From contig NZ_JAEDAJ010000002.1 in NCBI RefSeq assembly GCF_016623465.1, positions 322,093 through 386,092 on the forward strand: DNA of 64,000 nt. The letters run 5' to 3'. This DNA is from Brachybacterium halotolerans. GTDB taxonomy: Bacteria; Actinomycetota; Actinomycetes; Actinomycetales; Dermabacteraceae. Shown in pieces: positions 17,210 through 27,733 of this stretch. Each line of letters starts with the position of its first letter. Within the stretch, counting starts at the first letter, position 1. The notes under the pieces are model-generated. The model saw nothing but the letters and a program-made list of their open reading frames with translations. It was not told the origin of the DNA and did no database searches. The translations under genes were made by a program, and so were the position numbers.

Positions 17210-18898
17210 ATGACACACGAGAAGACGCAGTCCCCGCCTCGCAGACCCAACATCCTGTGGATCACGACCCACGACATCAATCCCCACCTGGGCTGCTACG
17301 CCGGCGCCTACCCCGGCGCGGAGCACGCGGTGACCCCGCACCTCGACGATCTCGCGTCCGAGGGACTCCGCTTCGACAATGCGTTCGCCTCGGCGCCGAT
17401 CTGCGCGCCCTCCCGCTCGGCGATCATCACGGGCTGCCATCCTGCGTCCATCGGGACGATCCACATGCGCTCGAAGGCCGTCCCGCCGGCCGGTGTCCGC
17501 ATGTTCACCGAGCACTTCCGCGAGGCCGGCTACTACGTCACCAACAACTCCTTCACGGACTTCCAGATGGCGACGCCGTCGAGCGCCTTCGACGAGTGCA
17601 GCGACACCGCGCACTGGCGAGACCGTCCGGACCCTGACCAGCCGTTCTTCGCGACCTTCCATGGGCTCATCACCCACGAGTCACAGATCCATCTGGACGA
17701 GGAGTCCTTCGAGGAGCGCGTGCCGCACGTGCGTCCCGAGGACCGGCACGCCCCGGAGGACGTCGAACTGCCGCCCTACTATCCGGACACCCAGGTGTTC
17801 CGGGTCGCCTGGGCCCGCTACCTCGACCTCATCGGCGAGATGGACCATTGGGTGGGCACGATCCTCCAGCAGCTCGAGGACGACGGTCTCGCGCAGAGCA
17901 CCATCGTCGTCTTCTGGAGCGACCACGGTCGCGGGATGCCCCGTGCCAAGCGCTGGGCGAACGACTCCGGCCTTCACGAACCTCTCATCATCCGCTGGCC
18001 TGGTCGCATCACCCCAGGCGCGAGGACAGAGGCGCTCGTGCACCTCATGGATCTCGCCCCGAGCATGCTCGCCGCGGCCGGTCTCGAGGTTCCCGACCAC
18101 ATGCAGGCGAGACCCTTCCTCGACAGCTCGGGCCGCCTCGACGAGCACACCAACGACTATGTCTTCGCCAGCAGGGACCGGATGGGCGATCTGCACGACA
18201 TGTCGCGCACTGTCAGAGACTCCCGTTACCGCTACATCCGGCATTACCACCCGGACCGCTCGCCGATGCAGCACTGCACCTACCCCGACGGCTTGAGCAC
18301 CTGGGCGGAGATGCGACGCCTGGCGACCGCGGAGGTCACCCAGCGGGCGATCGGCGATCTGCCGAGTTCCCTCACGCCGCTGCAGAGGACCCTCGTCGCT
18401 CCCAGCAAACCCGAGGAGGAGCTGTACGACCTGCTCGAGGACCCGCACGAGGAGCACGACCTCACGGGAGACCGAGAGCACGCAGAGACCCTGGCCCGGC
18501 TCTCGACCGCTCTCACGGACTGGCAGGAGCGGATCGGCGACCTGGGCTTCCTCACCGAGGACGAGCTGCAGGAGCGCTGGCGCCCCGGCGGAGACTGGCC
18601 GCGCACACCCGAACCCGAGGTCGTCGTCGCGCACGGCGCGGTCGAAGCCCGTTGCAGCGAATCCTCCGCCACCATCATCTGGACCGACGACCCGCCCGCG
18701 GCACACGAGCCCGAGGTCCCGCCGTCTGCCGCGGACAGCATGGGCTCACCGAGGAACGCGATCGGCTCCCCCGTCCCCGATGGACGCGCGTGGAGAATCC
18801 ACTGCGCCGCGTCGCCGATCCCCGCCGACCGCCCCGCGTGGGTCAGAGCCGTGCGACTCGGCTGGCAGCCCAGCGCGGACGTGGCGCTGCGGCACTGA
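17210..18898 (+). CDS. Type I sulfatase with C-terminal CHB_HEX_C-like domain (sulfatase 5)
   Basis: A 562-aa sulfatase whose ATG follows AAAGGA. The metal site is PNILWITTHDINPHLGCY, with His in place of one Asp as in heparan N-sulfatase relatives. Cys65 is in CAPSRSAIITGCHPASIG, and VVFWSDHGRGMPRAKRW supplies the second metal pair. The catalytic core ends near residue 450. The last 95 or so residues (VEARCSESSATIIWTD, then GRAWRIHC and VRAVRLGWQPS) look like the chitobiase/hexosaminidase C-terminal beta-sandwich found on some sulfatases. There is no signal peptide. It is in an operon with the MFS gene 11 bp upstream. Confidence 0.91.
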   Translation: MTHEKTQSPPRRPNILWITTHDINPHLGCYAGAYPGAEHAVTPHLDDLASEGLRFDNAFASAPICAPSRSAIITGCHPASIGTIHMRSKAVPPAGVRMFTEHFREAGYYVTNNSFTDFQMATPSSAFDECSDTAHWRDRPDPDQPFFATFHGLITHESQIHLDEESFEERVPHVRPEDRHAPEDVELPPYYPDTQVFRVAWARYLDLIGEMDHWVGTILQQLEDDGLAQSTIVVFWSDHGRGMPRAKRWANDSGLHEPLIIRWPGRITPGARTEALVHLMDLAPSMLAAAGLEVPDHMQARPFLDSSGRLDEHTNDYVFASRDRMGDLHDMSRTVRDSRYRYIRHYHPDRSPMQHCTYPDGLSTWAEMRRLATAEVTQRAIGDLPSSLTPLQRTLVAPSKPEEELYDLLEDPHEEHDLTGDREHAETLARLSTALTDWQERIGDLGFLTEDELQERWRPGGDWPRTPEPEVVVAHGAVEARCSESSATIIWTDDPPAAHEPEVPPSAADSMGSPRNAIGSPVPDGRAWRIHCAASPIPADRPAWVRAVRLGWQPSADVALRH

Positions 18899-18910
18899 GG
18901 GGCAACGACC

Positions 18911-21469
18911 TCACCGATCTCGCTCCGGAGTGCCCCGCGAGAGCACCACACCGCGCACGGCGTCAGCGTCCTCGCGCAGCGTCTGGGCGCTGGGACGCGC
19001 CTGCCCAGCCGCAGCCGACTGCGGGGCGTACCGCGCCGTGGTGACCGCCGCAGCGATCCGCGCGGCCGCCTCGCGAGCCCCGTCCGGCACCTCCAGGCCC
19101 GCCGACTCCGCGTCGTCCAGCAGTCGGGTCAGCGCCTCGCCGGGCGGAAGCGCCGCATCGAGCTCGAGCACCACCGGATCCTTGCCGTAGAGCCGGCTCC
19201 AGCCCAGCAGGTAGAGCGCCCACGCGCGGTAGTCGACGGCGCGCACCACGTCGGACCAGGCGAGCTCGGCGGCCTGCGACGCGTCCAGCTGCGCCCAGCG
19301 CTGCTCGCGCGCGGCCAGCGCACGTCGCCGCACGCCCGAGCGGGCGAGCGCTCCGCCGCCGACGAGGGCTCCGGCGACGCCGACGCCCCCCAGGCCCCAT
19401 CCCCACCAGGGGACGGCGGCGGGGCCCGCGCCGTCGTCGCTCGCGGAGCTGCTCTCGCTCGATGTTGTCGTGTCCTCCGTGGTGGTGTCGGCCTCGGTGG
19501 TCTCCTCGTCGGCGCTCGTGGTGTCCTCGGCCTGCGTCGCCTCGCTGCTGGGGGTGTCCTCGGCGCTCTCATCGGGGTCGGGAGTGTCCGTGGCGAAGGT
19601 CGGGGTCGAGACGCCGTTGTCGGCCGCGGCGGGCGTGGGCTCGAAGCGCACCCAGCCGTGGTCGGGGCCGAACCAGGTCTCGGGCCAGGCGTGCGCGTGG
19701 TGGTTGGTGATGGTGCGCGCGTCCCCGTCGACATCGCCCGCGGTGAAGCCGATGCTCACGCGCGTGGGGAAGCTCAGGTCGTTCATGACCAGGGCGAACG
19801 TGGCGGCGAACTGCTCGCAGTAGCCCACGCGCTCGGCGAGGAAGGCGTCGATCGGGTTCTCGCCGGGCTTCGAGGTGACCGTGAGCGAGTACTCGAAGTT
19901 CTCGTGGAAGTAGGCGGCGAGCGCGGTGGCGACGTCGTAGGCGGCCTCGGAATCGGCCTGCTGCGAGATCTCGGTGGCGAGCGCGTGGATCGACGGGGTC
20001 GAGCTGACGTTCACGTACCCGTTGTCGTACGGGATGCGCATGTCCGCGTCGGAGACGTCGCGCAGCTCGTCGGGGCCGAAGGAGGTGTCGTCCACGGCGA
20101 CCGAGTAGCGCATGCCGGAGAGGTCCCGCGCTCCCCCGTCGACCACGAGCTCGCCGTTGCTGGCGCCCGTGCGCGCGAGCTCGGCGGAGTCCCCGGCGTC
20201 GGTCCAGCGGATCGGGAACGGCGTGGGCAGGCGGTCGCCGATCAGGTCGGTGATGTGCAGGTCGTAGACGGGATCGCCGTCGGGCCGCGAGGACGCCAGG
20301 CGTCGGTCGGAGAACGACTCCGAGGTGGTCCGGGAGGTCGATCCGCGCTGCTTGCCGGCCTGGAAGCTCTGGCCGTCGAACTGGGTGAGCGCCTGCAGGC
20401 GCAGGTAGCCGGGCTGCCCCACGTCCGTCGTCATGCGCAGCATCTCGCGCTCGCGGCCCTGCATGAGGTTGCGGCGCACGGACACGGAGTCGTCGATCAT
20501 CGCCCCGCCGAGCGCCCCGGCGCGTCCCTGCCAGGCGTTGATGCGGTCGAGGTCGATCGGGAACACGGGGTCCTGGGCGCGCGGCAGCACGGCCGAGACC
20601 GCCGGCGTCGCGACCGCCACGGCGCCCGCGCCGATCAGGCCGAGCGCGGCGCGTCGGCCCATGCGGTCCCCGGCGGCGCCGGGCCCGGCGGCGCCGGGCC
20701 CGGCGGGACGAGCCGCGCCGGACGGCGCGTGCTCGCCCCCGTCGGCCCCCTGCCCACGCGGGCCGCGCGGTCTGCGCAGGCCGAGGCGATCCGGCAGGCC
20801 GCTCACGGCGAGGACGGCGAGCGCGGCGAGGATCGGGCCGACGCTGCTCGCGAAGCCGCCGCCGTCGGGCCGCATGAGGGCGGGCACGAGCATGAACCCC
20901 AGCAGGATCAGCGCGGTGACCATGTGCCAGCCGCCCTCGACGCAGAGGATGTCCAGCGCGAGCACCACGAGTCCGATGAGGGCGAGCACCACGATGCGCG
21001 AGGAGGGCGCCAGGACCAGCGGCGCCTGGGCCTGGAAGAGGATGCTCACGCCCTGGCGGATCACCTCCACCTGCCCGGTCACGAGGGCCGCCGGGCCGCC
21101 CACGGGCAGCGCACCGGTGGCCGCCTCGACCCCCACGCACAGCAGGATCAGGCCTACGACCTGCACGGGGAGGGCGCGCATCCGGCGCGGGCTGAAGGCC
21201 CGCACGATCGCCCCGAGGCCGCCGACGACGACCGCCGCTCCGAGCGGCAGGGTGAACCAGTCGGCGCCGTCCAGCAGCTGCGAGAGCGGGATGGCGGCGA
21301 GCACCACCGCGACGGCGAGCACGAGGCTCATCCGCACAGGGCGCGCCATGAGCCTCTCGCGGAGGGCCTCGCCGGGCGTGCGCGTGCGGGTGGGCGACTG
21401 AGCCTCCGAGCCGCGGCTCCCGGGGTCGGTCGAGGCGGCGGTCGCACCGGTCGGGGCTGGGGCGCTCAT
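18911..21469 (-). CDS. Transglutaminase-like membrane protein (DUF3488/TgpA type)
   Basis: An 852-aa protein starting at an ATG overlapping the DUF58 stop. The N-terminal part (about residues 45-235) has several membrane helices. After a Gly/Ala-rich linker and one more hydrophobic segment (ALGLIGAGAVAVATPAVSAV), a large extracytoplasmic part contains the transglutaminase core, with Cys in ERVGYCEQFAATFALVMN, His in NHHAHAWPETWFG and the following Asp. A Thr/Glu/Asp-rich stretch, a further membrane helix (VPWWGWGLGGVGVAGALVGG) and a cytoplasmic C-terminal DUF4129-like region follow. It is the last gene of a MoxR-DUF58-transglutaminase operon, a common actinobacterial set presumed to act at the cell envelope. 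Confidence 0.9.
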   Translation of the reverse strand: MSAPAPTGATAASTDPGSRGSEAQSPTRTRTPGEALRERLMARPVRMSLVLAVAVVLAAIPLSQLLDGADWFTLPLGAAVVVGGLGAIVRAFSPRRMRALPVQVVGLILLCVGVEAATGALPVGGPAALVTGQVEVIRQGVSILFQAQAPLVLAPSSRIVVLALIGLVVLALDILCVEGGWHMVTALILLGFMLVPALMRPDGGGFASSVGPILAALAVLAVSGLPDRLGLRRPRGPRGQGADGGEHAPSGAARPAGPGAAGPGAAGDRMGRRAALGLIGAGAVAVATPAVSAVLPRAQDPVFPIDLDRINAWQGRAGALGGAMIDDSVSVRRNLMQGREREMLRMTTDVGQPGYLRLQALTQFDGQSFQAGKQRGSTSRTTSESFSDRRLASSRPDGDPVYDLHITDLIGDRLPTPFPIRWTDAGDSAELARTGASNGELVVDGGARDLSGMRYSVAVDDTSFGPDELRDVSDADMRIPYDNGYVNVSSTPSIHALATEISQQADSEAAYDVATALAAYFHENFEYSLTVTSKPGENPIDAFLAERVGYCEQFAATFALVMNDLSFPTRVSIGFTAGDVDGDARTITNHHAHAWPETWFGPDHGWVRFEPTPAAADNGVSTPTFATDTPDPDESAEDTPSSEATQAEDTTSADEETTEADTTTEDTTTSSESSSASDDGAGPAAVPWWGWGLGGVGVAGALVGGGALARSGVRRRALAAREQRWAQLDASQAAELAWSDVVRAVDYRAWALYLLGWSRLYGKDPVVLELDAALPPGEALTRLLDDAESAGLEVPDGAREAAARIAAAVTTARYAPQSAAAGQARPSAQTLREDADAVRGVVLSRGTPERDR

Positions 21470-22773
21470 GATCCGGCCTCGAGCACGTCGCCGAGGCGCG
21501 CGTCGGCCGGGGCGTCCAGACGCAGCCAGGTGCCGTCGTGGGCACTGCGCACCCGCTCGTCGCCGGAGGCGGCGGGGCGCACGGCGATCGCGGTGCGCTG
21601 CGGGGCGCGGGCGGCGAAGCGGTCCAGCTCGAGGGAGCTGAAGGGGTCGCCGTGGTCGGGGCCGAGCGCGATCGCGAGGTCCACCCGGCCGGAGGCGTGG
21701 TCGAGGGCGACGGGCTTCCCCCGCTCCTGCGGGGCGTCGCCGAAGCCCACGCCCGCGAGGTCGATGAGCGCGGCGCGCACGCCGATCGCGCCGGCCTCCG
21801 CATCGAGCGGCGAGGCCCCGCCGGCGCGTCCGGCCATGCGGGTGATCTCGTCGCCGTCGGCGTCCACGACGCGCGTCTCCCATCCGTGGGAGGCGAGGCT
21901 GACCAGCAGGGATGCGGCATGGTCGAGGATCTTGTCCTGCACCGGGTCGCGGCGCTCGGCGCCCACCTCGTCGCCCTCGGCGTCGCGCGGCAGGCGCGTG
22001 TCCAGGACGATCACCGCGCCCTCGCTGCGGGGCAGCTCCTCCTCGCGGGTCATCAGCCGTCCGGCGCGGGCGCTCGCCCGCCAGTGGATGCGGCGCATGT
22101 CGTCGCCCGGGGCGTAGGGCCGCGGGATCACGCCGAGCTCTCCGCTGCCGATCGCCGCGCCGGCGCTCTCGAGGTCGCGCCGTCCGATGCCGATCCGGCT
22201 CGTTCCGGCGTCGTCGACGGGCTCGACGACGGGCAGGCCGACGACGCGGCCGGGCAGCTCCACACGCGCACCGAGCTGCAGGAGACCGAAGGGATCGCGC
22301 AACCGGATCAGGCAGGGGCCGAGCTCGTAGATGCCGCGCCCGCTCACCCGCACGTGGTGGGGCATGCGCGGGGCGAGGCGGAGGTCGCCGGGGCCGCCGA
22401 GTCCCGCGGGCAGCTGCGCGGTCACGGTCCCGCTGCCCAGTGGCACGCGGGCGGCGAGCGCCGTGGGCAGCAGGCGCAGGTCCACGCGGGCGGGAGCGCC
22501 CGCGGTCACGGCGTCGTCGAGCACGCGCCGCGAGAGCCCTAGCCCGATCCGCAGCAGGAGCACCGCGGCCAGGGACATCAGCAGGGCGAGCACGAGTGCG
22601 ATGCCGATCAGGCGGCCGGCGGCGAGCCCGGTGATCTCCCCGCCCGCCCACAGCAGCACGGCGACGACCAGCAGGCAGGCGCCGCGGGCCGTCGGCCGGA
22701 TCCGGGTGCGCCGGGCGCGGGCGCTCGCGACGCCCGCCGTGCCGACGGCTCCGGTCGCCGCGGTCGCCATCAT
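21466..22773 (-). CDS. DUF58 domain-containing membrane protein
   Basis: A 435-aa protein with two adjacent ATGs; GGGGAG precedes them. Two N-terminal hydrophobic helices (about residues 33-75) are followed by a beta-rich region and the DUF58 hallmark RPYAPGDDMRRIHWRASARAG with LMTREEE. Downstream, VIVLDTRLP starts a von Willebrand A-like fold. It lies 10 bp after the MoxR stop and overlaps the transglutaminase gene. MoxR ATPases, DUF58 and transglutaminase-like proteins usually co-occur and are thought to form a chaperone-adaptor module for an envelope complex; the client is unknown. Confidence 0.9.
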   Translation of the reverse strand: MMATAATGAVGTAGVASARARRTRIRPTARGACLLVVAVLLWAGGEITGLAAGRLIGIALVLALLMSLAAVLLLRIGLGLSRRVLDDAVTAGAPARVDLRLLPTALAARVPLGSGTVTAQLPAGLGGPGDLRLAPRMPHHVRVSGRGIYELGPCLIRLRDPFGLLQLGARVELPGRVVGLPVVEPVDDAGTSRIGIGRRDLESAGAAIGSGELGVIPRPYAPGDDMRRIHWRASARAGRLMTREEELPRSEGAVIVLDTRLPRDAEGDEVGAERRDPVQDKILDHAASLLVSLASHGWETRVVDADGDEITRMAGRAGGASPLDAEAGAIGVRAALIDLAGVGFGDAPQERGKPVALDHASGRVDLAIALGPDHGDPFSSLELDRFAARAPQRTAIAVRPAASGDERVRSAHDGTWLRLDAPADARLGDVLEAGS

Positions 22774-22783
22774 GCGCTCCCCA

Positions 22784-23890
22784 TCAGGCCACCGGGACCT
22801 GCGCGAGCACGTCCTCGAGCACGTCGTCGGCCGTGGCGCCGCGCGAGAGGGCGCCGGGGCTGAGATGCAGGCGGTGGCGCCACACGGGGCTGATCACGGC
22901 GCGCAGGTCGCCGGGCTCGACGAAGCCGCGGGCGCCCATCGCCGCGTGCGCCTTCGCGGCGCGCAGCAGGTGCACGCCGGCGCGCGGCGAGGCGCCGAGC
23001 ACGCTGCGTGGATGCTCGCGGGTCGCTGCCGCCAGGCGCACCGCGTACTCGACGAGCGCGGGCGCGGCGTGGACCCGGCGGATCGCGCGCACGTACGCGG
23101 CGATCGTCGCGGGATCGGTGCGGGCGCGCACGGAGTCCACGAGCTCGCGGTCGCCGTCGGGCACGGGCCCGGCCTGGGCGGAGAGCATGCGCGCCTCGGC
23201 CGAGGCCACCGGGTAGCCCATGGTCATCTGGGCGAGGAAGCGGTCGCGCTGCGCCTCGGGCAGCCGATAGGTGCCCTCCATCTCGACGGGGTTCGCGGTC
23301 GCGACCACCATGAAGGGCTCGGGCAGGGCGTAGGTCTGGCCGTCGACGCTGACCTGCCGCTCCTCCATCGCCTCGAGCAGCGCGGACTGGGTCTTCGGGG
23401 AGGCGCGGTTGATCTCGTCGGCGAGCAGCACCTGCGTGAACACGGCGCCCGGGCGGAACTCGAAGCGGCCCGCGGCCTGGTCGAAGATGCTCGCGCCGGT
23501 GACGTCGCCGGGGAGCAGGTCGGGCGTGAACTGGATGCGGTGGCGGTCGGCGCCGAGCGCCGCGGCCAGGGACTTCGCGAGCATGGTCTTGCCGGTGCCG
23601 GGGACGTCCTCGACGAGGACGTGGCCGCCGGTGAGCAACACCATCACGGCGAGCGACGCGGCGTCGGCCTTCCCCTCGACGACCGTCGAGATCTCGTCGA
23701 CGACGTCGCGCGCGGTGCCGGCGATCTCCTCGAGCGTGGCCGGGGAGAGCGGGGCGTCGGAGGCACCCGCCGCGTCGGACCCGGCCGTGCTGCCGGTCCC
23801 GTCGGACGCGCCGTTCGCCCGACGGCGGCCCGTGGGGCCGGTGCCGTCGGGTGCGGGGGTGTCCGCGGTCCTCATCGGGCTCTGTGTCAT
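22784..23890 (-). CDS. MoxR family AAA+ ATPase
   Basis: A 368-aa AAA+ protein starting at an ATG with GGAGAG close upstream. After a Thr/Ala/Gly-rich N-terminus of about 55 residues come Walker A (EDVPGTGKTMLAKSLA), the MoxR insert with FTPDLLPGDVTG, Walker B (VLLADEINRASPKTQSALLE), sensor 1 (VVATANPVEMEGTYRLPEAQ, with arginine finger RDRF) and the C-terminal lid. MoxR ATPases act as chaperones for metal-cofactor or cell-envelope complexes. It is the first gene of the operon with DUF58 and transglutaminase and is divergent from a Ser/Gly/Asp-rich secreted protein. Confidence 0.94.
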   Translation of the reverse strand: MTQSPMRTADTPAPDGTGPTGRRRANGASDGTGSTAGSDAAGASDAPLSPATLEEIAGTARDVVDEISTVVEGKADAASLAVMVLLTGGHVLVEDVPGTGKTMLAKSLAAALGADRHRIQFTPDLLPGDVTGASIFDQAAGRFEFRPGAVFTQVLLADEINRASPKTQSALLEAMEERQVSVDGQTYALPEPFMVVATANPVEMEGTYRLPEAQRDRFLAQMTMGYPVASAEARMLSAQAGPVPDGDRELVDSVRARTDPATIAAYVRAIRRVHAAPALVEYAVRLAAATREHPRSVLGASPRAGVHLLRAAKAHAAMGARGFVEPGDLRAVISPVWRHRLHLSPGALSRGATADDVLEDVLAQVPVA

Positions 23891-24321
23891 CTGCTCTCCT
23901 CGTTCGCGGACGTCGGACGCTCCGCGCGACGTCGCGTCCCGACCGGGGTCGGGGCCCGCGGGGCGGGCACGAAGCGCACAGTCGACCACTGCGGGCCGTC
24001 CCACGCACCCATCCGTGCGCCGATGCACAGGCATGCATGGACCCGGACCACATGTTTGCCAGACCTTGGCCCGGTCCGACGCGCACGGATGCTGTCCTGT
24101 TCATAGATTCTACGGAGCGGCCCGCGGGCCGACCAGGGTTCCCGGGCGGTGCACACGCACCGCGCAGTCGCGCCACAGGCGCGGCACAGCCGGAATCGGC
24201 GGCCACGAGCCGCCGCCGGCGGACCCGCCCGGCACGGACCGGGACGCAGCGGCCAGGAGCCGCACAGCCATCAGCAGTCGAGCAGCACAGGGCCAGGACC
24301 GCCCGCGAGGAGGACGACCAC
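23891..24321. other. Divergent promoter region between moxR and the Ser/Gly/Asp-rich gene
   Basis: 431 bp without a credible gene. The only AT-rich patch is near 24097-24113 (TGTTCATAGATTCTAC), which could be a -10 region for the rightward gene. The stretch 24155-24310 is GC-rich and would form a long 5' leader. No clear palindrome was found. Confidence 0.4.
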
Positions 24322-25755
<1,434 letters not shown>

Positions 25756-26113
25756 CCCGGCGCGTCGGCCCTGGGCCCGTCGACCCGTCGGCCGGGCGTG
25801 ACTCAGGGCCCCCGGCACGCCCACCTGCGCGCCGAGAGCCCCTGCTCTCCCTCGATCCCCTCGCGGGTCCCTGTCCCCCTCGCTCCCCCGGTGTCCGGGG
25901 CTCCCCCGGTTCCGGGTGGATCCCGTGTCCACGGGACTCCCCCGAGCGCCCGGTGCTCCCCCGAGCACCGGGCACTCCCCCCGGAAGTGGCCGGGTCCAA
26001 TCCGACGCGCACACCCGCGCATCCGCATGGACCCGTGCCTGCCGTCGCCGCTCGCACCCCCTGCGAGCGGCGACGGACTCCTGTGTGTCCGCTCTTCTCC
26101 AGCTGACCGCAGC
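25756..26113. other. Convergent intergenic region with several hairpins
   Basis: 358 bp between two converging genes, rich in C-runs. The best structures are 25921-25936 (TCCCGTG, 2-nt loop, CACGGGA) and 25949-25972 (a perfect 10-bp stem, CCCGGTGCTC with a C4 loop and GAGCACCGGG). They probably terminate transcription from both sides. The C-rich stretch between 25867 and 25980 repeats the phrase CTCCCCCG/CTCCCCCGG, so it may have grown by slippage. No gene is seen. Confidence 0.55.
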
Positions 26114-26527
26114 TCAGGCGGACTGCACGCGCACCAGCACATCGAGCTCACCGTGGCCGGCGTCCTCGAGCACCTCGGCGACCGTGGACTGGAGGTCCTC
26201 GACGACCTGCCGCAGCGGCTCCTGGGTGCGCAGACCCACCTCGACGACCACCCGGGCCTGCGCCTCCTCGAGGTGCAGGCCGTAGCGGGCGACGGCGTCG
26301 GGCCGGCGCCGCAGCCGGGCGTCGAGCGCCCGCAGCGTGCTCGTCACGCCGGGCTCGAGACCGCCGACGCCCGGCACGGCGAGCACGGCCTGCACGAGGT
26401 CGTCGGTGAGAACTCCGGTGCTGCTCCTGCTCGCGCGCTCTCCGGCTCGGCCGGTCGCGGCGGCCGCGGCGGGGGCACCGTCGCTGGTGCGGGTGCTCTC
26501 ACTGATGCGGGTGCTGTCACTGGTCAT
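26114..26527 (-). CDS. Asp23/Gls24-like protein, small (second)
   Basis: A 137-aa protein starting at an ATG 11 bp inside the preceding gene. The first 40 or so residues are Ser/Thr/Ala-rich and probably disordered. The remainder (VQAVLAVPGVGGLEPGV through VVEVGLRTQEPLRQVVEDLQ) has the alternating beta-alpha pattern of the Asp23/Gls24 (alkaline shock) fold. Such proteins are membrane-associated via AmaP-like partners and respond to envelope stress in Firmicutes; in actinobacteria their role is poorly known. The operon sigma factor-Asp23-Asp23 suggests a stress or envelope function. Confidence 0.7.
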   Translation of the reverse strand: MTSDSTRISESTRTSDGAPAAAAATGRAGERASRSSTGVLTDDLVQAVLAVPGVGGLEPGVTSTLRALDARLRRRPDAVARYGLHLEEAQARVVVEVGLRTQEPLRQVVEDLQSTVAEVLEDAGHGELDVLVRVQSA

Positions 26528-27107
26528 GGAGGTCCTCGATGTGCACGTCGATGCGGTCGGGGTCGATGCCGAGGTCGCGGTGCAGCGCGGCCGCGGCGGC
26601 GCCGCGGACGTCCTCGGCCAGGCGCACGAGGTCGCGCGCGCCGGGGCTGCCCAGCTGGACGGAGATCCGCAGCGTCACCGCACGCGGCATCCCCCTCTCG
26701 CCGGACCAGCCGCCGTGCGAGGCGGCGCCCTCCTCCGCGTACTCGACCCGGGCGCGCAGGCTGCGCGCGTCCGGCACCGTGTCCACGGCCCGCCGCAGCA
26801 CCGTGTGCAGGGTCAGCTCCGAGACCGACATCGGGCCGCGCCGCGTGGGCGGGACCGAGATCTGTGCTCCCCTGCGCACCTCGGCGCGCACGGACCGCTT
26901 GAGCGCGGCGAGCGCACCGGAGGACACGGACACGCTGGGGTCGCCGGACTTCTCCAGCGCCGCCCATTCCTGGTGGGCCGAGCGGATCAGGCTGTCGTAC
27001 GCGGCCGACTGCTCCGCGGTCTCGACGGGCAGCTCGTGCTCGACGGGCAGCTCGTGCTCGATCGGCGCGCCCTGTGCGTTCTCCTCCGGCTCATGAGGCG
27101 TCTGCAT
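26517..27107 (-). CDS. Asp23/Gls24 family protein (first)
   Basis: A 196-aa protein; the ATG at 27107 follows GGAGGT by four bases, while GTG 27113, which overlaps the sigma-factor stop, is an alternative. The N-terminus has an EHELPV duplication (IEHELPVEHELPVE). The fold region begins around residue 55 (VSVSSGALAALKRSVRAEVR) and ends in LRISVQLGSPGARDLVRLAE and IDVHIEDLH, the usual Asp23 strand-helix order. It is sandwiched with overlaps between the ECF sigma factor and a second Asp23-like gene, so all three are likely translated together. Confidence 0.72.
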   Translation of the reverse strand: MQTPHEPEENAQGAPIEHELPVEHELPVETAEQSAAYDSLIRSAHQEWAALEKSGDPSVSVSSGALAALKRSVRAEVRRGAQISVPPTRRGPMSVSELTLHTVLRRAVDTVPDARSLRARVEYAEEGAASHGGWSGERGMPRAVTLRISVQLGSPGARDLVRLAEDVRGAAAAALHRDLGIDPDRIDVHIEDLHDQ

Positions 27108-27109
27108 GC

Positions 27110-27733
27110 TCACCTCCACTCCTCCATCCTCGCGATGATGTGCGCGCGGGCACGGGCCAGACGGCCGCGCACGGTGGACTCCGGCAGGTCCAGGGCGGAG
27201 GCGATCTCCGCATAGCCCAGGCCGTCGATCTCGCGCAGCACCCAGCACTCCCGCTGGCTCGCCTCGAGCCCGTCGAGCAGCTGGCGCAGCGTGCGCATCT
27301 GGGCGTCGACCACGACCGCGTCGAACGGGTCGCCGTGGCCGCCCGCGTTCGCGCCGCCGCTGCCGGAGCCGACGGCGCCCACGCTCCCGCCCACGCCCGG
27401 CTGCTCGGGGAAGTCCTCGGGGGCGAGCGGGTCCGTGCCGCGCCGCGCGCTGCGGCGCACCACGTCCGTCGACCGCCGGGCGCAGATCTGCAGCAGCCAG
27501 GACCGGAACGCGTCCGGATCCTGCAGCAGGTGCAGGCGCCGCCACGCGGTCAGCAGGGTCTCCTGGACCACGTCCTCGGCGTCGGCGCGGTTGCGCAGCG
27601 TCGCCGATGCCAGGCGCAGCAGCGCGGACTGGTGCCGGTCGATGAGCACCTCGAAGGCGTCGACGTCGCCGTCCTGGGCGCGCAGCACGAGGGTGCGCTC
27701 ATCCATGCGCCGCTCCTGGGAGGCCTCGCTCAC
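27110..27733 (-). CDS. ECF-type RNA polymerase sigma factor
   Basis: A 207-aa sigma-70-family protein. GTG 27733 is chosen because AAGGAG lies six bases upstream; ATG 27706 with its own CAGGAG is also possible. Region 2 is DAFEVLIDRHQSALLRLASA with DAEDVVQETLLTAWR, and region 4 is LRQLLDGLEASQRECWVLRE with GYAEIASALDLPESTVRGRL, giving the HTH for the -35 box. A Gly-rich linker separates them. No anti-sigma gene with a zinc motif lies next to it; two Asp23/Gls24-like genes follow instead, which could be regulators or targets. Confidence 0.92.
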   Translation of the reverse strand: MSEASQERRMDERTLVLRAQDGDVDAFEVLIDRHQSALLRLASATLRNRADAEDVVQETLLTAWRRLHLLQDPDAFRSWLLQICARRSTDVVRRSARRGTDPLAPEDFPEQPGVGGSVGAVGSGSGGANAGGHGDPFDAVVVDAQMRTLRQLLDGLEASQRECWVLREIDGLGYAEIASALDLPESTVRGRLARARAHIIARMEEWR

